DNA from: Udeniomyces pyricola
Lineage: Eukaryota; Basidiomycota; Tremellomycetes; Cystofilobasidiales; Mrakiaceae
Assembly (NCBI GenBank): GCA_039545295.1
Contig: BCIK01000021.1
Span: forward strand, 62,001 to 126,000
Direction: 5' to 3'
DNA: 64,000 nt
Below, one piece after another: positions 22,008 to 33,373 of this stretch (the first letter of the stretch is position 1; the number at the start of each line of letters is the position of its first letter). The position numbers were made by a program, and so were the translations under genes. The notes under the pieces are model-generated. The model was not told the origin of the DNA and did not search any database. It worked only from the letters and a program-made list of their open reading frames with translations.

Positions 22008-22562
22008 AAAGGGGGAAAGGCAGCGAGGGGGAAGAAAGGAAGGGGAAGAGGGGAGGAGGGGGGGGGGGGTTAATATGACCCCGACAAAATTGGGACGTGT
22101 CCCTCTGGCTTTAGATCATCAGGTATCTCATATTGTATAGTTAATGTCAAATCTTTCCATTCTTGTTGTGATGGAGAAGGGAAATAAATAGAAAAAGCAA
22201 AGAAGAGAACAAGCGATTCATTCTCAATGGAGTCAACGAGGGAAAGCATTAGCCTTCAACTAGCTGTCAAAGTAATGGATAGAAGACCCGTGGAGGTGTG
22301 TCTATTAGAACGTGAAAAGAGAGAAAGAAAAACGAAAATGAATCGACTCCAATCATCAAAGGGGGAAAAAAAAGGCTATTCAGAGAATGAAGCTGCCATA
22401 ACGATTGATACGTAAGCTACAAGAGTGGAACAGTCAATCGTGGGAAACACCGATTTCCAAAAAAAGAGAAAAGAAAGAGCGAGCAAACATTCCGATTCGA
22501 AAATCGATTCTCGTCGGGGCCCCCCCCCCCCCCCCGACCCGGCGGTATTTAGACGTCGATTT
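22008..22562. other. Convergent intergenic region, PET127 / NoxR
   Basis: 555 bp between two 3' ends. It contains a G run at about 22058-22070 and a 16-base C run at 22520-22535, close to the NoxR stop codon. No gene is seen. Confidence 0.6.
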
Positions 22563-25500
22563 TCAATGGCGATGACGGAGGTAAAAGGAGAGGGTACCTT
22601 CAGAGGAGCCATTACGTATCGCACGCGAGCGAGCGATATCGAGGGCTTCTTCAAAGTCGTCCTGCAAAAAAAAAAAGAAGAAAAAAAAAAAACCATCCAA
22701 AGTCGTTTAGGATGGACAAAGAGAGCGAGAGGAAAGGTGAGTCAAATGGAAAGTAGGTTTTGTTATGCGGTGAAAGAGTCGAAGAGGGTTGAGGAGGAGG
22801 ACGACATGTGAGACATGAAAAAAAAAAAAAAAACCCCTGCAAAGGGACAAGAGAAAAATGATGGGAGAAAAAAAAAAGAAAAAAAAAGGGAAATGCGACA
22901 TCTGTTTGAATTTTCAAGACGCGACGGAGATGTTTCACTCACCTCATCTATGATGCGAACCATACACCCATCCGCCTCATCTCGATAATCGATCTCGAAC
23001 CCGCGGCTTTCCAGCGATGTGGCTTCCGCGAGCAGCGGGGGTGGAAGAGAGGAGGGAGAGGAGGAGGGGGAGGAGGGGAATTTGGCGGAGAGACGGGTGA
23101 GAAAGTCAGGGTAGGTAATGGTGGATGGATCAAAGGAAAACGCTCGAGTTTGGGTCGAGAAGTGGATCTGGACGAAACGGAAAAGAAGAGGGGGGGGGGA
23201 GGGGGGGAGGGAGAAGTTCATTCGGGCGAGCGGGAAGAGGTCGAGGAAACGAGGAAAGATGTAGGAGAGAACCGAAGAAGACGGGATTGAAGATGGAGTC
23301 AGACGTGAGGATTGTTTTTGCATACATCAGTGACGCGGCTTCAGAGACACAAAGCAAGCAGAGAATTGAAAAAGAAGAAAAAGCGAAAAAAAGCGAAAAA
23401 AAAGGAGCGAAGAAGACGCTTATGCCCAGGCTTTGTACAACAGGAAGAAGAAAAGACCAAGAAAAAAAAAATGAAATCGACGAACCTTTGCTCGGATCTT
23501 CGTGACTTTTTTGGGGTGATCAGCCTCGACTCCATCTTTCCATCCCTTGTCCTCTACCGTCGACGACATCGACGACCCCGAGGGGGCGGTTGACCTCGAT
23601 GCCGCCGAGGACATGGTCGTCGATCGAGAGAGATCACTCAATGGGGTCGGACTAGAGATGACTGGGACATGACGACTGACTTCCTCGATGAGGGTTGTCG
23701 CGATGCTGCTCGAAGAAAAAGACATCATTCCTCCCTGAGGATGGTGTGTCAAGTGACTAGACTGGTTAGCTCTGAGTGGAGTGTCCGAGGGGATTGTGGA
23801 AGTAGTAGAATGTTGGATCCAATCAGCGGTACGGTTACCGGAAGGAGATGGGGTGAAAGGCTTCGAGGTCGGTGGTGCAACGGCTTTGATGGCGACGACG
23901 TTCGATGGAGAACGTCTTAATCCCTGGGCTGGCGTAGCTGAACGTGACGAAGGGGGCGTAGGATGGAGCGGTGGAATCGGAAGAGGACGCGAGTAGTAAT
24001 CGTCGTCTAATCCAAACGGTCAAGCCCGAGCCAAACAGAACGATCCCCGTTCAAAGGGACGAGAGTAAAGCGTGAAATCGTCAGGAAATTTTTTCATGCT
24101 GATCTCTTTTTATGAGCATTCAGGAGCAAAGACTTACAAATATCTAGTATTTCTTGGTTTCCAGGCTGTTGACGTTTTATATCGTCCATCGGACCAAGCG
24201 AATTTCCGTCGCGTCCCCAAGTCTCCAACATCCGTCCACTACTCATCTTCTTATCCACCCTTAGATCCGCAAGCTTCAGCTCCTCCACTACGTTTCGGCC
24301 TGCGAGGCGGGGTGATGTAGTCTCCCTGGAACCGTCATTGCACGTGCGGCTTCTGGAGCGTTGTACGATAGCGGTAGATGCTGAGGGAGCTTTGGGCTTT
24401 AAGTGACAAGGGGGCAGGGGAGAAGGACGAGGGCTTTCGAATCGAAGAGATGGGTCGGGAAGGGTGTATTGAGGAGGAGTCGATGGGCTTAAAGGTCGAG
24501 GAGGAGTGAGAGTTGGAAATGCCGTTCGAGTCGCTGGTCGACGTTCCGGTCCATGGTGGAGGATACAAAGGGAGATGATTCCGTAAATCAACAAATGATA
24601 GCAGAAATGTAGAGAGAGGGCGGGGCGTCAAACCCGAGTGAGTTCTAGCTGAGAGCGAGTACACTCTTCCGATCGACTATCATAGGAGAAGGATGGGAGA
24701 TTGTAAGGAGAACGAGGAAAGAAGCACATGATAGGCTCACTTACCTGTCGGTGTCGTCGGATGACCCATACTTCTCGACCTCGTCAACGCCACCTGAGCC
24801 GCCGTCTCTTCCTCCTTTTCCTCCCTCCTAGTGTTTCCTTTCGGCGCATGCCAAGTCGTAAACGCGTCTTTTTCATCAACAGCCGCGACCAAGGTGGCTT
24901 GACCCATGTAATCCCTCGGCTTGACGTTCTTGAGCTTTGCTGGGGATGGTCGAAAGAGTCGACCGGTTGGGAGGGAGAAGACTGTATAGTTTTCGGCGTT
25001 TGTCGCGAGAGCTCGCTCGATGATGCCTTCGTGTCGGGGAGTCGAAGGGTAGAGGAGTGCTTGGGAGAGGTAAGTCATGCCTTGAGTCTGGGCAAGATGA
25101 GATAGATTAGGAAAAAATGAGGGCAGAGGAGATTCAAACGTCCATTTCGTCAGAAACGCTCTCGTCATGTTGAGTCTTCAAGTAATTGAAAGATGGAACC
25201 CCCCCCCCCTCCCCCTTTCGGTCAAATCAAAGAACTTCTACTCACAACCTCATCCTGTTTGACCTCGCATAGTCCACGATTGAAGAGGACCTCGGACGCA
25301 TAAAGCTTGAATGCTAGTCCGAGCTGTTCGTAATCACTGATGTGACACGGTCGTAGATACATATCAATGCGAACGCATTCATGTACAATGGCCATGTATA
25401 TGAATGTCAGCAATTCACCCAACGTCAACGTACTTTGGAATGCTGAGAACAGGAACCAAACAAACAAGTAAAAAAAAAACAAATGAGGGAGGAAATGAAA

Positions 25501-26419
25501 TCAGACGTCTTACATGAAGTTATTCCCTCGAAGGGCTGTAAAAGCACGATCGAATTCCTTCTTTGCCAAATCATAGTTCCCGAGCAGGAACAACGAAACC
25601 CCCGCTTGATGCTGAGTATGAACGAGGTAACATATACAAAAGGAACAGCATTGTCATACAGATGAGAGGATAGAAATGACATCAGTTGTGCATACGATAC
25701 ATACACCAAGACGTCCCTCTAGCTGTCCCAGTTGATAGACGAGATCATCGTACGGGATCAAAAAACAGGGAACGATGCAGCTCGATGCATCTTAGACAAA
25801 GGGAACCCAAAAAAAAAAACATCCAACAGGCCTTGCTTCGTTCAAAAATCATACACACTTACTGAGGCGATGGCCAACCAAGGATCCAAACGTTTCGCTT
25901 TCTCAAGAAGTTGCCAAGCCGATTGTTGGTCGCCTTTGGCCGAGTGGATGAGCGCCATGTTGAACCATATCTTGAAGAGGGTACGAAAAATGACGACAGC
26001 GTCAGTTAAGATCAAGGAAATCAACCCAGAGCAATTTTATTTTATTTTATTTTCAAACAGAGACGAATGAAAAGGAGACAAGACGGATGGAAGGCAAGCG
26101 TTAGCCTTTAGACCTCCATCCATTCTGATCTCTCCCCCCCCCCCTCTTCCCCATCTTTCCACCCAGCAAAGCATCGTTGGGTTATGAAGGAACAAACTTT
26201 GGATCCCGAGTCGTTGGCGATCTTCTCAAAGGTCTCCAGGGCGAGGGGAAAGTCCTTGGCGTCGTACGCTTCGAGCGCAGTCGCCCACGTCTCGAGTTCG
26301 AACTGTCATTGACAATCGAAAAGAGAGCAAGAAGATGGGGATGAAGGAGGAGAGTTTTACGATGAGAGATGAATGAGAAAGGGAGATTGTAGTCGATCAG
26401 CTACTAAAGAGGATGACAT
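22563..26419 (-). CDS. noxR: NADPH oxidase activator NoxR (p67phox-like)
   Basis: Predicted 666 residues from ten exons: 26405-26419, 26198-26302, 25863-25970, 25514-25611, 25246-25336, 24745-25087, 24138-24533, 23486-24006, 22943-23167, 22563-22661. The N-terminal TPR array is clear: ETWATALEAYDAKDFPLAL, IWFNMALIHSAKGDQQSAW, QAGVSLFLLGNYDLAKKEF, DYEQLGLAFKLYASEVLFN. It is followed by the activation-region block ENYTVFSLPTGRLFRP...KPRDYMGQATLVAA. A C-terminal PB1 domain starts KIRAK-IHFSTQTRAFSF and ends LSFYLRHRH, with the acidic DYRDEADGCMVRIIDEDDF cluster. Family knowledge: binds GTP-Rac through the TPRs and activates Nox1/Nox2; the fungal PB1 links to Cdc24/Bem1-type polarity proteins. 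The first coding exon is only five codons. The donor of exon 5 (25246 or 25249) is ambiguous but in phase either way. No Nox gene is in the window. Confidence 0.94.
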
Positions 26420-27758
26420 GGTCTCTCGGAAAATATGTGTGATCAGTGGTCTGACGAATGAGGTGTGTGGAATCGAACGATCAAAGGGGGATTGATCGTT
26501 GATGCATGCATGTCGTCAATAAGTCGTGACAAGTGAAGCGTCGTGTCGCGTCGCGATAAAACATGTATCACATCACATGTCATCACTCAGTGTCAAGATT
26601 GGAGGTTCCCATGCCTGCACCATGCAAGCCTGTCTTCCATCAGACTCCTCAACGCGTGAGAGAGCGGCGTGTGCGACTGAGAAAGCTCGACCAACGGTCA
26701 AACGTGTCGTTATCACTTTGCGACCTACCCTTCCTGGTTTTCCTACCCTAGGGATATATATATATATACTCATTGAGTGCACACGACAACTCACTCGGAG
26801 AGACATTCCTATGGCTTGCGCGAGAGAGAGAGTATGGGAGTGATAACTCCAGAGAGAGAGATCGAAGAAGGTGGTGAGGGAGGAGGGTAATTGAATATCG
26901 AATCGACCGGCGACGGTTGATGAATATATGCAGGAGTACAGAGGCGGATTGGGTACCGGTCAGGGCCGGAGGAGAAGCTGGTGATGACGGGACGGGAGGG
27001 ATAATAGTAGGCCGGGGGGAAGGGGGATTGTCTGGGCTTGGCCGATGTCGATGGAACGTGTTTGGAGGAGGACGAAAGGGAGACCTGCTCCGATCGAAGG
27101 GGAGGTGTGTGTGGATGTTTGTGTGTGTGTATGTGGATGGGTGTGAGTGTTTGGGTGAGGAGACGAGTGAGAAGAGAGACGGAATGGAAATGAAGGTCGC
27201 TCGACGTTGAGGACGGTAAGCAGAACTCTAGCTAGCGCTGATCAGGGCCAAACATGGCGTCTGCATAAAAGGCGTGTGTGTGTGTATGTATATACGCGCT
27301 CCATCCAGCCTGAAAATCACTCGCGTCATCATACTCGCGCTTGGACGCTGCTGTCATACACGCCCTATCTGACCTCGGCAATCATCAATCCACCGCGTTT
27401 TCTCATCGCGTCTCTATCCACAGCGCCGTAGACGGCGGCATTGAAAACATTTCTACTGTGGGAATAAAATCCAGACTAGCACTCCCTTTCCAGCCAGATG
27501 CTAATGCCCACGACACACCTGATCGAAAGAGTAAAAAAAATAATCACACGCATACACACACAAAAAAAAAAACACCATGATCAAAAGAGAAAGGTAGGAA
27601 CCAAGGAAGATTCTAATCCAAGAGAGAAAGATAGACTGATTGGAGAGAGAGAGAGAGAAAGAAAGAGAGTCGGAAGCGGGAAAGGAAGAAAACATCAAAG
27701 AAGGGATTGTAAAGATGATGAAAAACTCAAAAGTCTCAGAGCTTACTTTCCTCCACCA

Positions 27759-27763
27759 CCCCC

Positions 27764-27784
<21 letters not shown>
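27759..27784. repeat. 26-base C homopolymer
   Basis: Uninterrupted C26 directly followed by about 11 A, in intergenic DNA downstream of the bromodomain gene. Confidence 0.85.
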
Positions 27785-27794
<10 letters not shown>

Positions 27795-27984
27795 ACGACT
27801 AAAGCCGCAAGGCAAATGCCATCTCTCCTCCACAGAACCAGCGAGAAAAACATGGACAGGTCCGAGGAAAAAAGGGCTGCGTCAGGAAAAGAAAAGATCG
27901 ATCAAGGGTTTCTTGATTGAAAAATCAAAACCCCCAAGCTACTACTACCACTACTACTACCTAGAAGTCTGGCGTAAACTAGGC

Positions 27985-28007
27985 TTTTTTTTTTTTTTTT
28001 TTTTTTT
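27985..28007. repeat. 23-base T homopolymer
   Basis: T23 lies 18 bases beyond the stop codon of the minus-strand bromodomain gene. Read on the minus strand it is a genomic A tract just after the stop. Confidence 0.85.
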
Positions 28008-28024
28008 GATGAGTTTTATCAGGC

Positions 28025-31000
28025 TTAGTTGTCTTGTTGGGTCGCCAACCGATGTTGAAGTTGTCTCCAATCCCAAATCTGTTTCTCGGCGTCGACGAGC
28101 ATCTGGCGAGAGGGAGAAAGAGAAGAAAAAGATGGTAAGAACGGAGAGAGTTGGAAGATGGCGAACGATTCGGAAAGGGGGAAGAAAAAAGAGAAAGGGG
28201 GGGGGGGTTAGTTGTCTGGTGTGGTAGCATGCCGATCAAACGATATCATCTTTGCGCCGAAAAAGAGAAGAAGGATTTAAAAAAAAAAGGGAGGAAGGGA
28301 GGCAGAGGAGAGAACACTCACTTCTTCCGCCATCCGATTAACCTCACTCCCCTTCTCATTATACAACATCGCATTCGCAAACATCAACACAACATCTCTC
28401 TCAAACTCATCGATCCCTTTGATCCCCCCATCCCTAATCTTATTCTTGATACTCCTCAAGTCCATGGCGCGGTAGACTGTATTGCTGTAATCGGGGGCTT
28501 CGACGTCTCGGATGGGTTGCTGGAAAACGGAGGACGAGCGGTGTTGAGCAATCGTTTGGTAGAGGGTATCGATGACTTTTCGGAAGGCTTTGGGATCGAG
28601 GTGAGGGGTTTTGAGGTGGGTGATGGTAGGCGTCGTAGAGGTGGTGTAAGGATAGTGAGAAAGGGTCGAAGATGACGGTGGGGCTCGAGAGGAAGATGGG
28701 CGAGAGGCTGTCAAATTTTTTTAAGCAAAAAAAAAAGAAGAAGAAAAAAGAGGGGGGCACAGACAGCCAAAGTTGATACACGATGGGGAGGGTCGAGCAC
28801 ACAAGATTTACCAAGGGTCAGTCATCCACAAGCTGAAGTGAAGAAGAATAAAAGCAAGCACGACGCTTCGGAAGGCGGGACCATTCTGGTGATTTTTCTG
28901 TCTTTTCTTCAACATCAACCAAACAATAAAAAAAACGTACCATCACCCGGCGACGGCGAAGCTTCGTCTCGACGTTTCTTGATCGCTCGACTTGCACCGC
29001 CACCCCCGACGGTAGCACTCGTGCTCACGCTCGCGTTCGTTCCTGTACCTTCCGGCTCAATGGAGGGTGTCGCATCCCAGTCCTCTGACGCTTGCGTCGT
29101 TACGCGTTTCCGTTTCTTAGTGGCGTCTTGATAAAAAAAAAAAAAAAAAAAAGCGAACCCATCGAGTACCCAGTAGTTTAGCAAACGAAAGAAAAAAGAA
29201 AAAGAAGGACGAACCGACCACCATTCACTTCGACACGCGTCTAGGACGCAAGAGTCTCTCTGGAAAGAGAGGGAAACGAAAGAAAAACTCCAAGGTCACA
29301 CTCACTTTCCTTTTCTCTTTTCTCCTCTTCCTTTGCCGCTTTAGCCGTCTTGTCCCTTTCCCTCCTGGCGCGATCTCTCTCGCGTCGGACCCGCTTCCGT
29401 TCCTCGTTAATCGCAAAGTCGTCTTCCTCGGTCGTCGTCGTCGTCGTCGATGCAGCAGCGACAGTCGTATCCTTGGCAACCTTGCCAGCAGACGTAGGAG
29501 TGGACGACAAAGAAGTCGTCTTGGATTTCGAGGGTCGGGCTGTCTTCTTGGCTTGCGTAGTAGTGGTAGGGGCAGTGGTGGTATTCAAAGAACCGGCATT
29601 GGCTTCGCTCACGTTGTCGTCCTCCTCCATCTCATCGTTCTCCTCGACTTCGTCATCCAAGTCATCTTCCCTTGGCTCTTCCTCATCTTCATCCCCGACG
29701 GGCTCCTCTTCTTCCTCTTCTTCCTCTTCTCCCTCCGAATCATCCATCTCATCCTTCCCCTTCCTTCTCGACCGCCCACTTTTTTCTCCCATCTCTTCCC
29801 CTTCTCCTAGGAAACCCCTAACGATCTCTCCAGCTTTCGCACCCCCTTCGATCCTTCCTTCTGCCCTCAACTGTTCGATTCGCTTCGCCCTCGCGATCTC
29901 CTCTCGATACTTGCGCTCCTTCACAACCCTTCTCTGCTTGCTATCTTTCGAGTTCCAAAGATTGTCCGGGATGGGACCCGTGTATTCGGGGATGGGACCT
30001 AGTGCGTCGAGGGCGGCTTGATCAGCCTCGCTCAGAGCCGGGATATGCATCGGGAACGGAAAATCCGAAGTCGAAGCGGCAGAGGATTCAATCGACGTTC
30101 CTCGAACGGTATTGGATGGTGAGGGTGACTTTCGAGTGTTCCCACCACCACCACTACCACCTCCTCCTCCGAGACTGGTTCGAGTGCTACCAGTTCCACT
30201 GCCGACGGCCGTCGTCGGGGTAGATCGTCGCGACCTCGAACCGGTCGTAGCTTTCGCTCGAGACTTTCGTTTCGACTTAGATTCATCCACGACGAGCGTC
30301 CGGTTCGTCGTCGACGTCGCCGCCGCCAAAGTCGCCGTCGAAGAGTTTGGGGAAAGTTGAGCGGATGAGACGGTCGAAGTCGAACGAGCCGGGGAAGGCG
30401 CACTGGGCGCTCCGAATTCAGAGTTGCCATCGATCGAAGGGGTACTACCGTGACGACTACTCTGATGCGTGACGACGCTTCCTTCATCACTGATTCCACG
30501 GATGGGAGATTTGTTGAGTGCCGAAGATACAGATGGAGGTTTGAGGGTCGTCCCCGAGGCATTCGTCGTGCTGATAGCTGCTTGAAGCGACGCACTTTCT
30601 TCGTCATCGGCCCCCGCCTTTCTATCATCCCCTTCCATCGGAACCGTCGTCTCTTCGGGATCATCATCTCCCAAATCTGAGAAGCCGGACGATGGCGTTG
30701 GACTTGCCGCGAAAGCCACCGCCGCGGCTTCGGCCGATGGACCGGTAGCTGATGTTTGCAGGGATGGGTCGGTTGGGGAGCCTGGAGGAGGAGACGGGGT
30801 GGGAGGGATGACGGAACTATTGACGTATTGGATAGAATGAATGGATGAGGACGAGGAAGAAGCAGTAGATTCTTGAGTGGACGGCCCCGGACGGCCGGTA
30901 GAGTCCTCAACGACTGAAAGGGGATCGGCGTTGGGAATGCTGGGGGAAGCAGCGGGAGCCACAGGCGAAGCCGGTGTCACGACAGCAACCGGTGGGTTGA

Positions 31001-31930
31001 CGGTCGTCGTCTGACTCTTGGATTCAGAGAGATGGGTTGTCGAAGAAAGCTGGTCATTGGGCTGCTCGGTTTCATTTGATTGATGGTCATGTTTGGCTCG
31101 TTTGGCGAGCCGACCATCCGAAGAAGAGGTCTGAGACAGTTGCCGGGTCGCCCTTTCGGCTGTCTTGGTCTCTTGGAGAGGGTTCTCGTTAGGCTTCGTA
31201 TCCGGCTGCTGCTGATTGACCTGGGGTTGAGTCACCGTGGGGCTAGGTGTGGCCTGGGCAAGATCGTTACCATCAGCCAAGCTGAAAGTGGCCTCGACGC
31301 CCGCCATAGCCTCCTCTGAGGGTGAATCGATGGGATCATCTACCAGAAGGTCTGAAAAGTCCAATGGTTCCGGCTCAGCTTTGGGTTTTGGTCGTGAAGA
31401 GGAAATCGATGGGGTAGGGGATACAGGTGGTTTGGTAGGGGAAGATGGCAGGGGAGCGAGTTGGGAACGAATGTGAGGGTGCGAGTCAAGGTAGGCGAGA
31501 AAGGTCGTCTTGAGCGTCTCGGGTGAAGGTGGGTTCGTCTGGAGCACGAGAATCTGTTGGGAGATAGCTCTAAGGAAAAATCAGAAAATGCGTTCGAGAT
31601 GAATGGGAAGGGATGGGTCAGTGAGGTGATGGGATCGTCAGCGAGAGACGAGACCCGGAAGGAAGGCAGGTGAAAGTCGAGAACGATGAGACTTGGGGCG
31701 TTACTGACTTGTACTGCTGCTCCTTGTCGACGAGGGTCGCTTGAAGTTGAAGAAGTCTTGCCTTTGTGGTAGTCGGAATGGTTTCCATGAGGGACTCTGG
31801 TAGGATGAAGGGAAAGGGCCGGGATGAGCAAGCTGGAGTCAAGTCGCGTCGATTGGAATAGGGCTTACTGACGGTTCTCGGCGGCACGTAGGCTGACGTC
31901 GGTTGGTTTCGCAGCGGCGTCGATGGACAT
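28025..31930 (-). CDS. C-terminal bromodomain protein, BRD8/Bdc1 type
   Basis: Predicted 1019 residues from six exons: 31873-31930, 31709-31796, 29306-31569, 28941-29126, 28322-28707, 28025-28102; all phases close. The bromodomain (about residues 900-1000) shows PDYSNTVYRAMDLRSIKNKI, then DEFERDVVLMFANAMLYN with the acetyl-lysine-binding Asn after Tyr, then GSEVNRMAEEM. The N-terminus has a short predicted helix (TKARLLQLQATLVDKEQQYK) followed by about 500 residues of Ser/Thr/Pro-rich sequence, an acidic Glu/Asp segment and a Lys/Arg/Glu-rich charged helix. Family knowledge: a single bromodomain of this D-L-x-x-I-K-x-x-I-R form at the C-terminus is typical of BRD8 and fission yeast Bdc1, subunits of NuA4-type acetyltransferase complexes. 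Assignment to NuA4 is inference. The start at 31930 is the first ATG in phase with exon 2. Confidence 0.85.
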
Positions 31931-33281
31931 GTCGAAAGAGGAGGTGACCCTCGAGGGTTGAGTGATGGACTCGCGAGTAGACTGGGAGGTAAGCTATGGG
32001 GTACGATTGAAGGTGTGAAAGGGATAGGTCGAGGCGGATGAGGCAGCTGTGGAGGATGGACGTGTTGAGGATGAATTAGTACCGTATGATGATGAGTAAT
32101 AGTTATAATGACTGGATAGACGACGTTTTGAGGGATGATGATCAACATGAATCTATAAACTATTCGATGCTCTCCCCAAACTCATCGATATCATCTACAG
32201 ATCATATACATGCCATCATCCACCCATGTTCCCTCACCTCTCCACTATACGTCTCTACTCGATCGCTAAGCCTCCGGATGGATTTTATCCATCTTTACCG
32301 CAGGGCCATTCAGGGCCACATGATCACTTCCATCCCTTTCCATCTGCCCCTTCCATCTTCCTTCCCCAACCCCTCCTATGTGTGTGTGTACACACCTTAC
32401 GAGCCCTCTCACCTCAAGATCCAAGGCGAGAGTTCAGGCGGATAAAGGAGGCAGATCAACTTTCGTCAACACTCTTGGCTTCTTTCTTTTTTTTTTCCTT
32501 CTCCCCTCTTGGATCACCCATCCGCTGGTCCTTCCAAAGCGACGATCCGCATTCCTTCCATCTATCCCTCGATCGCTCCTGCCAGAGACTGAGCTCTGTT
32601 GTTTCCATGCGTCTCGTGCTCGTCTCACCACGTCCCATTATTTCCATCAGAGTCCTATCCCATGGCGGCTCTCTCGAAGCTCGGCCCGACGCATCACGTA
32701 GGTGTGCGTTGTGGTATCAGCAAGTTTCGACAGGTCTCTCTGGGGTCGGCTCAAAGGAGTTGTGGTTCCAATGGAATAGACGGCCGATGAGTGTGAGGAG
32801 GAGCGAAGGCTTGGTCTTTGGTAGGTTGGAACAGGGACGACAAGTGAATAGGTATGACGCTAGGAGGACCAGTCGCCTGGGGCCGATGTAGTCGGGTCCA
32901 GGGGTTCACTCAGAGGGAGAGACAGCAAGAAAGAGAGGAGGCCAGACGGCGGACCCTCTCCTTAAAAGCGGACGTCATGCAGACTTGTCATTCATTCTAG
33001 CGACGATCGTTCACACGGGTGGGACATGATGCATTTTGCCTGATTGAATGAGATGCACATGTTGTTGATGATGGAGTTAAACTGTATAAATGTATATATA
33101 TACATGTATATTTATTGCATGCCTCGAGAAAATTCTTGTCACATTGACATGGCCATCTGTAGCATGTAACCGGGCCAACCTGCTGCAACCAGCCTATTAC
33201 TCATGACAAGCATGGCAGCTGAAATCGATCCAACCAAACGAAAGCTCCAACGACCGCCACTTGTCTCCTCCACACTGGCCG

Positions 33282-33327
<46 letters not shown>

Positions 33328-33373
33328 ACCCCTTCCACACCCTTTCCTCATCCTCTCTGTCTTGCCTTCTGCC
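31931..33373. promoter_or_regulatory. Divergent intergenic region, bromodomain gene / Nab2-like
   Basis: 1443 bp between two divergent start codons. A plus-strand frame at 32226-32891 is open for 221 codons but its product is compositionally random and begins with a poor context, so it is not called. Pyrimidine-rich DNA (32340-32600), a (TA)n stretch at 33090-33112 about 270 bp upstream of the Nab2-like ATG, and the long C tract at 33282-33327 are the visible features. Confidence 0.5.
33282..33327 (+). repeat. 46-base C homopolymer before the Nab2-like gene
   Basis: Forty-six consecutive C residues end 46 bases before the ATG at 33374, probably inside the 5' untranslated region. The length in the real genome may differ because such tracts are hard to sequence. 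Confidence 0.9.

Larger units (their letters stand above)
26420..28024. other. Intergenic, NoxR promoter and bromodomain-gene 3' side
   Basis: 1605 bp between two minus-strand genes. A (TA)n segment at about 26755-26767, 340 bp upstream of the NoxR ATG, is a possible TATA region. Further right lie GT-rich runs (27118-27150, 27270-27290), a CACACA stretch near 27547, GA-rich DNA and two homopolymers. No coding region is supported on either strand. Confidence 0.55.

Noticed and set aside
27640..28227. Plus-strand frame of 195 codons with Pro and Phe runs
   Set aside because: It runs through the C26 and T23 homopolymers and antisense to the last bromodomain-gene exon; homopolymer-driven.
30032..30910. 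Minus-strand frame of 292 codons, Arg/Pro/Leu-rich
   Set aside because: It overlaps the large exon of the bromodomain gene in another frame on the same strand; the exon frame continues through conserved splice joins.
32226..32891. Plus-strand open frame of 221 codons between the bromodomain gene and the Nab2-like gene
   Set aside because: The product is compositionally random, crosses CT-rich promoter-like DNA and has no recognisable motif; most likely chance.
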